Source: Nyssa sinensis
Taxonomy: Eukaryota > Streptophyta > Magnoliopsida > Cornales > Nyssaceae
DNA: 64,000 nt
Reading direction: 5' to 3'
NCBI GenBank assembly: GCA_008638375.1
Contig: CM018038.1
Coordinates: 11,727,740-11,791,739 of the forward strand
A program made the position numbers and the translations under genes. The notes under the pieces were generated by a model. That model saw nothing but the letters and a program-made list of their open reading frames with translations, was not told where the DNA came from and made no database searches. This document shows positions 24,665-37,300 of this stretch, in pieces (position 1 is the first letter of the stretch; each line of letters opens with the position of its first letter).

Positions 24665-25040
24665 TACTCGTTACGGGGAATTTTTACCTCCCCAATGCAA
24701 ATTTTTTTTAAGTTTTTCAAATTCATACTATTTTTTTTGTTATTGACCGGAGACATGCAAATTTGAGAAGCATCTTTTCAAAAGACTTCTTTTGGCTTGA
24801 AATATAGAAACTTAAAAGAGTAACGAATTCTTAAACACTTATAAAGTTATTTAACAAAAGACACTTTTAGAGAGGTCTTTTTAAAAGACGTTTTCGGATA
24901 AAAATCTTAAGTTAGAGACGTCTTTTTAAAAGATGTTTCTAAATTTGTATGCCTATTATCAATAATGAAAAAAAAAACTGCATGAATTTGAAACATTTAA
25001 AAAAAAAATTGTACAGTAAAAAATTCCTGTTACGGTTCCA
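24665..25040. mobile_element. Foldback MITE-like element
   Basis: The ends, 'cgttacggggaattttta' at 24669 and the complement of 'aaattcctgttacgg' near 25035, pair imperfectly, and pairing continues inward for over 100 bases. Shared blocks include 'tttcaaattcat', 'ttttttgttattga', 'cttttcaaaagac' and the matching arms. Internal 'tctttttaaaaga' steps are themselves palindromic. A half element of the same family may lie near 40080-40260. Target duplication is not clear. Confidence 0.6.
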
Positions 25041-25660
25041 AACAAATTGCATGTGAATTATTGGGGCAAGGGCTCCTCCAATTCTATTATAAGTTCAAGC
25101 GTTAAGTTAGCCAATTTATTTATGGAATTTGTGTACAGTTCAACCTTTATTTATATAACAATGACAGAACTATGGAATTTGTTTTCTAAAAATATTGTTC
25201 GGACACATATTTTATACAAGCAAAAATTATAGTTAAACTAGATTCTCAGCGTGAATTTATAAGGGGTATTGAAGTTCGGAGAAATTATAGTGAAAGTATG
25301 CAATTAAAACTATATTGCATGTAATTATAATTTTTTTAAAATTATATTGTATATAATTATAATTTTTTCAAATTATAATTTATTATTTATTTTTTTAACT
25401 TCCGCACAGCAGGTTGATTTTGAGTTCGAATCGGGCTCAAATAAACATGTATAACTTTGCTCAAACTCCCTGTAAGTTAGGTTTAGTTTAAGCTCAACCC
25501 TCGTCGAACTGCGGGTCATGAGACAGTTCAATAACTGAACCCGTTCACGAATGGGTCGGTTCCAGTGTCGACCTGCACAATCTTGGCCATCCCCGTTTCT
25601 GGTCACTCCTTCAAACCTGGCGTGGGGTTTATCCGTTTGGCCAAAAAAAGCAGAGCAGTG
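25041..25660 (+). promoter_or_regulatory. Upstream region and 5' leader of the MnmE gene
   Basis: AT-rich up to about 25390, then a less AT-rich stretch to the start codon. A short inverted motif, 'acccgttc acga atgggt', sits at 25538-25557. There is no clear TATA box, as is usual for housekeeping genes. Confidence 0.4.
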
Positions 25661-28600
25661 ATGGCTCTTCAACCAGCTTTCCGCTATCTGATCAGCCATT
25701 TCTACTGCACTGCAAGACTAACACCAGCTATGGCATGTTTGCTTCCCCATTTCTCTATCCCCACTTCGAAAAGACTCTCTCTCCTCTTCTCTCCCTCCCC
25801 TAAACCCACCCGCACCACCCAAACCCTAAAACCCCATGTTGCCCTTACAGGTCTCGTCTCTCTCTGTATATGTATATACATCGACCTACACATTTATGTT
25901 CTGATATTATGTCATTATAATTGCAGGGAAAACACAGGTACTGAAGAAAGATGAGCGCTTGGGATCGGGTGCTGTGAACCCCGACCAGGTCGCATGTTCG
26001 AGCACAATTGCGGCCATTGTCACTTCCTTGGGAGGTCCGCCGGGTGCGGTGGGTATTGTCCGACTATCAGGCCCATCGGCGGTGGCTATTGTTGCACGTG
26101 TCTTTCGCCCGGCCACAAAAAGGAAGAGGAAGGTCTCCGGTTGGCGGCCCACGAGTCATGTTGTGGAGTACGGCATGGTTTTGGACCCCCATGGGAATGT
26201 AGTTGACGAGGTGCATTTTTCAAATTCACCCTATCTCCATTTACTAATATATTTATATTTTGGATAAGTCCCCTATCTCCTTCTAATTTGAGTCATGTCT
26301 TAGCAGAAGAATTAAAAACAAAGCATGAAAATTTTGTCTATTTGTATATTTACGTTGGAATATAGAGTACATAGTAATGGGAGCATTTGTGAATACAGTA
26401 AGAACCCATCAGCTGCACAGTTTTTATCCGGGTTATGGAATTTGAAGTGCCTAAAACTTTAGATGTGAATTAATTATGTCAAACATATCTTATTGTATAT
26501 GAATTTTGTTGAAACTATACCTTCATAGTTTAGTTCTAATTTGAAATTGTATATTAGTTTCTCATTGTTTGAATCCGAAAAGGTCAGAATGTATCAGAAT
26601 AGTTTGCGTAAGATTTATCGTGTTTACTGTGCAATACACTAGTGTTTATCATTGGACGAAGAACACATTAAATAAGTAATTTTGATTTTCTTCTTTCCTA
26701 GGTGTTGGCCGTACCCATGCTGGCTCCAAGATCCTACACTCGAGAAGATGTGGTTGAGCTTCAGTGTCATGGGAGTGAGGTGTGTTTGCGTCGTGTGTTG
26801 AGAGCTTGTTTAGAAGCTGGGGCAAGACTTGCTGAACCAGGTCAGCTTTTTTACTAATTCTTTTATTAATACAAATAATTTTGAAATAACATAGGAGGGT
26901 TATGTACTTATGCTTCTTTGTTTAACTCTGGATGCCATCATAATATGGATCAAAATATGATAATAATGTTATACATAAGAAATATCAAGTCGGGGAGTTG
27001 AAATGACATTGTAAGTTCCAACTAACTCGTGGGTAAAGTCACTAGTGGTTGCATCAGGGACTTGGGATTGATTGGTTATGTTTATGGGAGAAGGCTACTC
27101 TCCACTGTGTAGCCCAAGAAAAAAAAAGGAATTGAAATATACTTGACCGTGAATCCCTTCGTTTGCTTAAAAATTTAAGGTTTAGAACTCTGGCAATAAC
27201 CATTCATGATGGGTAGTCTTTGATTTTATGCCGCGCTTCTGCTCTTTTGGTTCACAATGAACTGTAATCTATAACTAGCGTAGTCAAATTCATAGTTGTT
27301 ACATCTTGCATCAATTTATGGTTTTCCGTCTCTTTTATAGTATCTATATAACATGAACCCTGAGACATGTAGATTTTTTTTATAAGTTGGTAATATATAT
27401 AAAGTTATATCTAATATTTGGATAATAAATTTGTGGAAAGAGATAATCATATTAATTTCATGTTTTAGGCAACCAAAGATTTAATTAAGGTTGAAGTTTG
27501 AAAATTTGAGTGTTTTATGTTTTAAATTGTTGTAAACTTGCACCAACAAGCTTTAGCTTGGTTGGTACCTCCACCACATCCTCACATGAGAGATTGAGAT
27601 TTCAACTCTCCATAAGGCGCAAAGTGTTTATGTGATTTACCTATAAAAAAAAAATTGTTGTAAACTTGCCTCAATTTCAATGAATTCTCAATATACCTTT
27701 CATGTTAACGAACATGGCCAAAAAGTGATAGGAATAATCAAACAACTATTGCCCAGCAAAATTAAAATTTTAACTAATCGATTCCTTAATCCTAAAATTA
27801 GTTTATGTTTATATACAAAATATAATTTACATACTACAAGATGGTTAAATCATAATTACCCTTCTAGCCTACTTTTTGGAACTTTGAGATTGATTTATAA
27901 TAGTTGCACAAGTGTCTTGTCTCTAAGATGTATCCACACAAGTGAATTCCGAATTTAAAGAACCTTCCTATAGCTCCAAGAAAGCCTTCAACTCTTGAAG
28001 AGAGAGAGAGAGAGGCATGAGTTTTGGTGTAGAGTCTAAAAATGCTAACTCGCAAGCCCTTACTATGTATTTATAATAAAACCAATCCAAGTCATACTAG
28101 GTTTTGTTGTAGCAAAGCTTGTCTTAATTTTTCAAATTGCATATTACTCTTTTGTGTGTGACCTCTTAGGTTCTGGTTGTAGGAATTAATATATAAAAGT
28201 ACTACAAATTAGAACTTTCTTATTCTCACTTAATAGAAAATAATAAAGTAATTAACATTTAATTATTTTTCATGCTTCTACCAATCATAAGTGGTACCTA
28301 GTAGCATGTCATGACTAATCCCCAGATAATATGAATTTGGTTGTGAATTTTTATGTTAATGGTTATCATGCAAATCAATCATTCCATCATTTAATGTCAT
28401 GATTAAGTCATTTGGGTAGAGATTTACTGTTAAACTCTAACTTAATTATATGTGTTTGATCTAATTGATATCAACTCGAGTTGATGAAATTAGAAACTCC
28501 TTTCTAATTCTTACCCTGTTTTAACCAAGGAACTTTTTGAATAATATATTAGAAGATCACATTGGACAATCTCTTTTTGCTTGAGTGATAGATCCCATGT

Positions 28601-31600
28601 TTTACATTCACATGCCTTCATGTGTAAACTATTACACCGGATGATACATGTTTATATTTCTTAATTAGAACATAAACACAACGTTCTAGTAAAGTATAAG
28701 AATTTACGCACAAGACAATTATGATGTTTTAGTTTTAAAGATCACTTGTATAACTATAACCAAGAACACTTCATTGACAAGTAAGTAAAATTCTATATGA
28801 ATTTTCTTCACAATAGGTCACATTCATTGTACTTGTTTTCTAACAAGCATCCGTATGCCTGTTTCAGTATCTTCATACTAGTGATGTAAAACTAGTTATG
28901 TTTTTTTAATAAAACAAATATGATATGTGCTAGTCTATCTGGATTACTAATGCTCAATTAGTAATTTTATGGCTAGAAATATATTTAAGAATAAAGTATT
29001 GGAAAGTTTAAGGTCTCATATTTTAAATTTTTTAAGAACATATTTTTTTCAACTTTAATTTACAGTCTTATCATGTAAATAAACAATAATATAAATATAA
29101 TAAAATAAACTGACCCTTTTATTAATAAATAAATAATGAGATTTTTCAAACATAATATCCTTAAAACACTCCTCTAACTATTAGTTTTTAGGACATACTA
29201 ACAAAAATATGGATGCTAACTTTATAGTATATAGTTTGAGTGTTGAATAGATAAGTGAGGATGATTTTTGTTTAGTGCGAATGTCCACAATCTAAGAAGT
29301 TCAAAATTTCTGATTTTCATTTTGGTTAAAATTCATCCCCACTGTAGCTACCAATTGAAGAATCAGGTACTGTGAGTAGTTCAAGTTTCAAGTTGTGTGT
29401 GTTGTTAAGAGCCCTGAATTTCAGCTTTGTTACATTCACAGGCACAACTATACTAAAATTACAGAGACACACACATGCACACACATAAACACACACATGT
29501 GCTTATACATGCATGGCGAATCATACTTTTTATTTTTTATCAGGTGAGTTCACCCTCCGTGCATTTCTAAATGGTCGGTTAGACCTCTCCCAAGCTGAAA
29601 ATGTGGGAAAACTTATTTCAGCGAAGTCTGTGACCGCTGCAGATGCGGCATTGGCAGGAATTCAGGCATGCTTTCTTCAAGTACTCAAATTTGTTTATTG
29701 GCTATGTCCTCCAGCAGTCAGTATACCATACTACTATGACTAATTTTGGCCTTCTTAGAATCTGCTGTTATTTTATAACTTTGGTTGACATCATATTTAA
29801 CAACCCTGAAAAACATATTTTCTATGACAGGGTGGTTTCTCTTCTTTGGTCAAATACCTAAGAACGCAGTGCATTGAGTTGCTTACTGAGATTGAAGCTC
29901 GTTTAGATTTTGATGATGAGATGCCACCTCTAGACCTGAACCTAATTATGGAAAAGATACATGCCATGTCACTAGATGTGGAAAACGCATTGGAAACTGC
30001 CAATTATGACAAGCTTCTGCAATCTGGATTACAGGTATTTTGTGGAACAGAGATTTCTGACATGTGCTTACTTGCATGAGTATGAGAACTCATTACTTAA
30101 AAAATACATTTTGTGGGAAGAGACTGACTCTTTGCACTGCCTCATAAATGTACGAATTGGATCTGCTCATAAATTTTCTTATAACATCTTACATTCTTCC
30201 ATGTAGTTCATATGTTTTCAATTGGGGCTTTTCAGATTTCTTAACTAAAGTAGATTCTACTCAGTATGCTTGAGCTTCAATTTTCTGGAGAAGGTGCAGG
30301 TGTTCTGTATCTCACCCCTCCCCGTCCCCCTCCCTCCCATGGGTGTTATGGTTTTGAAATAATCTGTCAAAGAAAGAAAAAAGTTGTATACATACAACTG
30401 CCATTCTTATTGATGCTGTAGCTTCATGCTTTCTGTAATCTGTGAAGAAAGATATGTCATCAACATTTCTTCACTTGCATATATGCAATTTGGGACTCTT
30501 TGTGATGTTCTTATAATAAAATATTGCAGATAGCAATTGTTGGTCGGCCAAATGTTGGGAAATCAAGCCTTCTTAATGCATGGAGCAAAGTATGTTGCAA
30601 TAACAACTATTTGTTTTTGGCTCTAATTCTTCTATACTCATGATTTGACTGATAGATAGCTATATGAATTTCATTGAGTTAGTCTCTATACTGTCTTTAA
30701 CTCGTAATTCTTGATTCCTGGCATAATGTTGATGTGCACATAGCAATATCTTTGAGTTGGTGAGTTGACCCTGTAGCCTCAATCCAGACACCATGTACAC
30801 TAACCTTTGAAATTGTAGCTTACCAAATTTCTATATCAAATTTTGAATTCTGTGAATCTTTTTTTAATTGTTTACAATGAGAATTGAACCCTTAACCACA
30901 CTCCACCCCATTAGATGTCATCCTATAAAAAATTTATACCATGGTTGGAACCCCTATCATGCAAATTAATGTAACCGTAGCACTTCCCAAAAAAAATGTA
31001 ACCGTAGCCGGTGGTCTGTTCATTTGATGCCTTTGTTACACATTCAACTGCAGCATTACATCTTATTGAGTGTCATATTTACGATTTAGCTTGCAGAGTG
31101 AGAGAGCAATAGTTACGGATATTGCTGGAACCACACGGGATGTTTTAGAAGCCAGTATTACAGTTCGTGGTATCCCTGTCACCCTCCTTGATACAGCAGG
31201 TATCAGGGAAACTGATGACATTGTGGAGAAGATTGGTAAGACTATCCTCTTTGTATACTCTCTGTGGTTAGAATTTGTATTCGTTGAAATATAGTAAGAG
31301 CATTGCGGCAACCAAGTTGGCCTTGTATCAACGTTTTGTTTTGACTTGCACTTGAAGGACCTTAACATTTGTTTTCAATACCATCATCTATTTGATGGGA
31401 ATGTAGACTCCCGCAGATGTTGATTTAGTTCATTGTTGATTGTGACCATGATTCGATATTATATGACCTACTTGCTTGTTCAAATGTTTCAAAAAGAAAA
31501 ATGAAGTTAACATAATTTCCAGAGCACGGCCAAAAACCCCCCAAATTTTGAACTAATTTTACTTCTTTGATTAGTTTTGAATTCTCTGGCATTCCAGTTA

Positions 31601-34355
31601 AGTTCTATATGTAGTTGAAGTATTTTTGGGGGAAAATTGGGGATATATTTAAACTATGGGCGTTCTGTTTTAAATTAGGATCGTAGTTGATGTTACCCCC
31701 CCCCCCTTCTCTCTCTAAAAAAATGATGCAAAGTTGAGAATGATTAACCAGGGATAGCATAGATCACTAAAGGACATGACTTAGGCAAGTCTAGCATTTC
31801 ATGAGTTATTTATTTTGTTTGGATTTGAAATGTCATATTAAGTGGAGAAAAATAGATAAATGATTGATTGAGGTATCTAGGTCTGTGTATGATTGACTAC
31901 TGCATTGCTAAATTAGCTGACCATTTGAGTAGGTGTGGTTTAAATATGGCCTTGTCTTATTCACAACCATGAGCTAGTTGACTGGTTATCGGTCTTGCTG
32001 AAATTGGATCCCCGAGCAGATAATTATGTCCATTGCTTTCAACTAGCACCTGATTGTGTTTACATATTGAAGGTTTACAGCCTTTTTATGGACATTTTTT
32101 CCTTAAGATTCTATTGTCTATGGAGCATCCTCCTCCCAATGAATGGAATTGATTTTAATATGAATCTTGTCGTAAGTATACCATGACTATTTTCTTCACA
32201 GGTGTGGAGAGATCTGAAGCAGTTGCTATGGCCGCCGATGTCATTATTCTGACAGTTAGTGCTCTCGATGGGTGGACTTTGGAAGATACCAAACTTCTGG
32301 ATAGGATTCAATCCAATAAGGTCTTACAAGCCAACCATCCCTGTCCTTTTCTCCCATAATATTTTGAATTCAGAAAAGTTCATTTAAGAACTATAACCAG
32401 TTGGGCCTTTTGGTTCATATCTCAAAATCATATTGCTTTCTTCCATATATATTTTGTTCATCAAAGCCTTATTATATTTTTTACATCATTTTTTTTAACT
32501 TAGATGTTTTATTGAAACGCAACAACCTGACCTAATTTATTAGTATGTTTTGGTTCATATCAATTTGTTAATTATTCACTAAAAATAGATATACTTTAGA
32601 CTATATATATTCTATTAAATAAATGATTGAACTGTTTTCAGCCTATTGTTATTCTCTAATGAAATTGTTTGTCTCCTATCAATTTGTTAATTATTCAGTA
32701 AAAATCGATATACTTGAGACTAAATATTCTATTAAATAAATGATTGAACTGTTTTCAGCCTTTTATTATTCTTTAATGAAATTGTGAACCTAACAACATT
32801 GTATGGTTATGTGTGCTCAGAGTGAGAAGTAAAAGGACGTAATTCATTCCCGATATCTATGCATCCTTGAGGCTCGGTGTTTTATTAATGTAATGTGTGA
32901 TCATGGGCAGTGATTTGCTGAATGCCTCTTACATTTCGTACTCTTTGATGAGGGTCCATGGTTATATGGTCCCAAAATGCAAACTGTCCCTTCTCTTCTG
33001 GGAAGTGAATTATGCCATGGTTAAGAACTGGCACAGACTTATTAATCTAAACCAGTGCTCAAATTAGACAGTAAGTTATATGCATTCATAATATTTGTTT
33101 TATAGGTAATCTGAGGCCCTTCAAAGCTTGAGTTTGTACACCTCCATCTCCTTCCTTATCAGAGAACAGGTAAGAACAAAGAAAAACTTCTGTGTTCAAA
33201 GAAACCTCTCTTCGCTAGAAGATTATCCCCCTATGGATGACATGTGGAACAAAAAGTTTCAACATTACAGAAGTCCGGATGAACTAATAGTCTGACATTA
33301 AAATGACGAACATATACCGACTCTTGATACTTTGGTTTGTCCATCTTATAATATTATGAGAATCATCTTCTATTAAAGGTTGTGTGTATGTTTAAATGAT
33401 AGATTTTGTCCTGGTCAAAAAGCTTGCATATATTTCTACTCATTTAGCACCCCGCCAACTATGGGTCCAAAAGTAGGAGATCTTATGTCTGTGTTATCTC
33501 AACTTTCTGCTGATTTCTTGCTGGCTATCATTCTAAAGAGAATCTCAATTTTCAAAACTATCACTCAGAGGAGCAAGGATCAAAATATCGTTTCGATGTA
33601 TAGTTTCGATCTGTTCGGAAATGGAAACATTTCGGAAACGTTTCAGAAACATAATGAAAACGGAGAAAAAATTGAAAACATGTGCAAACATAACTTAAAA
33701 TTTATTTATTTATACAAATAAGCCTATTTATTGAATATTTGTGCATGTTTAAGGCATATACATCATATTCATGATAAATGACATAATAGCTATATACTAT
33801 ATAATATCTACGAATTAGATAATTTGACACAAGTTACATATAAAATAAAAAATAAAACAAATAGTCATTTAAACCTATTAGAATTAGTAACTTAGTATTA
33901 AAATAGTTGTTCTCTACACTTTATTTCCTCTACTACTTTTCTATTATTTTAGAAAAAATAATAGAAATATCTTCTTGTAATTTTGAATCTTAATCCTTGA
34001 AAAATAAATAGATATTATTTTTTATTAACTTCTAGAATTATTGTTGATACAAAAGAAATGTTTCATTTGATTTGGTATGTTTCCACGGGGAAACATGTGA
34101 ATTTCGATATTCCACTAGTGTTTCGTCTTGGTTCCTTGAGAAACGGAAACTTTTCGTCCGTTTCGATGGAAAAGAAATGAAATTTTGATCCTTGCAGAGG
34201 AGTTTGCAGAAAAGAAGATACACCAGCCTCTTGTTTTCAAGAAGATGTAAGAAGCTGCAATACCTTGAAGTTCATTGTTAATAGTTGCCCAAGGAGAAAA
34301 GAGTGTTTAGATTTTCTTTGACAGAGGCAATAAATTCATTGACATGTTCTAAGAT

Positions 34356-34396
<41 letters not shown>

Positions 34397-37300
34397 ACAT
34401 GAACCAGAACCAAATAGTGGCTAGAGTACAGCCTTTCCAGAAAATCTTTCCCCGAGGGCCAGCAAAACCTCGAGAACTGAAGCCTACACATTGTGTTGTT
34501 TCCCTCAATTATTGTGTTTTGAGTTTTAAGCACACACCTATTTGCTTACTGTTCTCATGTGGTGTTTTTTTCCCCTCCTCTCTCTCTCTCTCTCTCTCGG
34601 AATTGTTCAGAGTATGAAAAAAGTGTAATGCGACTATTGTTTTCATTCCACAGCTTAGTTTATCCTATTAAATAAATATAAGTTTGCAAGGAACTTTACA
34701 CTTTTTTTGGGTTTCCTGTTGAGAATACAGAGTGCAGCTGGATCTTCTTCTCCAGTGATCCTTGTAATCAACAAAGTAGACTGCATTCCATCTTCATGCT
34801 CTGAATGGGTTAATACCCATGGCAGTTCTTTCAATAAGCTCATTTTTACTTGTGCTGTTTCTGGTCAAGGAATACCAGATCTGGAGACGGCAATATTAGA
34901 GATTGTGGGTCTTAACAGGATTCCTGCAGGTGGACGCAAATGGACTGTGAACCAGGTTAGCTACCTATTGATGTGAACTGAGTGTTTTTATTAATATATT
35001 ATTTCTCCTTTCATTAGCTTACTGTTTCCAGCTGCCTTTACTTAGACAGAGTTGTCAGATGTCACTCAAAAAGTTTGAGTCAATGGATGGACTAGGCTTC
35101 TATATAATGTATGTTTGTTACAGTATCTCCTGCTAAATTGTAGTGGATGATTTTTCTGGTTAAATGACCATGACCCTTTATCCATGGTTTTCTGTTTGGC
35201 TTTTGTATTCATTGCCCTTGATTGCCGAAGACTGCCTTTCTGGAAAGTGAAATGATATTCAACTCCCTTTTCAGTAACAGAGACTCCACTTCAGTCAAAC
35301 ATAAGTCATTCAATTCACTTTCATCCAAGGGCATTTTCATAATTCCATTTTTTTTTTAAGTGAAGGTGGAGTTCCAATAGGTAGAAGTGGAGTGTGAATA
35401 TCATTTCCCTCCTAAAAATTATCAATTTTCATATCTGGTTGTGTAGTACTGCAACTGTGTGGTGGATCCTAATTCACCTAACTGATGAGCATGTTCAGGC
35501 CAGAATTTGAAAGTTTTGGTTGGCGCCTTGCATTTCTAAAATTTCAACTAAATTGGAAATGAGGTTGGGAATGAGCTAATGCATTTGATGAAAAACTTGA
35601 TGCAACTGAAACTACCCATCACATTTACCAGCCTATTGAGTATATTTTACCTTTAAGTTTATGATTGATATTTTTTTTTTTATTATTATTATTTTGATCG
35701 GTATGAGTATGATCTTTTTATTACTGTTAGATCTACAAATTTTGATCCATTAGTAATCTTTTGGGGTAGTTTTTCTAATATTTCACTTATCATAGTGTAG
35801 TTAAAGGCGAAAGGCGCCTTCAAGGTACTAAGGTCCTATATTGCCTGAAAAGCGAGGGGACAAAAAAGTGTTAACCTGAATGAAGTAAGGCGCTAACTTA
35901 TAAAAATAATTAAAAATATATATTATACATTAAAGGTTCATTTATTCTAAATTAAACAATATTTAATGTAATAATTTTCTTTTAATACTAAAAACTTTAA
36001 TATAAAAGATGACATAACATAATTAAGTTTTAAATAAAGAGACTATTCTAAATTTTTTCTTCCCTTTTTACTACTTTTATATTGATTAAATATTGTCCAA
36101 ACAAAAATAGCTTTAATCCTAAAACAACAAGACAAGAAACATGAGCACATTTAAGTAAAATAAGTTTCAGTTAATGAGGCTCTCGCCTCAGCGCCTTTTG
36201 CCTTAGTCAAGTCAAGCGCCTAGGCAGCACCTTATTAAAATCGCCTCGCCTGAACTGTGTTGAGGCGTTACGCCTCAACCTCGCCTTATCACCTAGGCGA
36301 GTGCCCGGTCGCCTTTCACGACACTGACTTATCAAAAACAAACTTTTACTATAATTTTTTTTCCCGTTAAAGCTTGCTAAGATCTAACTTACTTAACAGT
36401 CGATATTCCTCTATCCCCTTGTAAAATCTTACACATGATCTAATTTTTTTTTGGATAAATTACACTGACCTTCTTTGAGATTTCTGAAATTATACTGACC
36501 TTCCATACTTTATCTAAAAATATACAGATACCTCATTCCTATTAAATTTTTTTTTCTTCAAAATAACAAAACTACCCCTTTTATTTATTTATTCTTGCCC
36601 GACCTCCCATACTTTACCTAAAAACATTTAGATACCTCCCTCCTATCAAATTTTTTTTTTTTCAAAATGACGAAACTACATCTTTTATTTATTTATTCTA
36701 GCATTTTTTCAATTTTGACCAATTTTTTCTAACTTTTTGTAAAGATTTTTTTTAATCTAAAAATAAATTTAAGATAAGTAACTTATTTATTTTATATAAA
36801 AATAAATTTAAAGTTTTTTATCAATATTTATTTGAAAAATGAAAAAAAATTGGTCAAAATTTTCAAAATTGAAAAAAGAAGTATGAAAGGGATAATTTTG
36901 TCATTTTGAAGAAAAAATTGACAGGAGGGAGGTATTTGTATATTTTCAGGTAAAGTAAAGGAGGTCAGTACAATTGTCATAAACCATTGGGACTGAATGA
37001 GTTGGGAAGAGGCTTAGATAATATTTCCAAGGTTCTAGGTCAATTCTCACCCCAAGGGTAACGTACCTATCAATGTTAAACACCCCCCCCCCCCCCCCAC
37101 CCACCCACCCCACAAAAGCAATATAGCATAATAAACAAAATGCATTTCATATCCTCTCACTACAATTTGACACCATAATTCTATAAATATTAAACCATTG
37201 GGGCTGAATGAGATGGGAAGAGGCTTGGATAATATTCCCAAGGATCTAGGTTCAATTCTCACCCCAAGGGTAACTTACCTATCAATGTTAAACAGGCCCC

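Noticed and set aside
25565..25660. N-terminal extension of MnmE upstream of 25661
   Set aside because: The frame stays open but has no ATG before 25661; the upstream part reads as leader.
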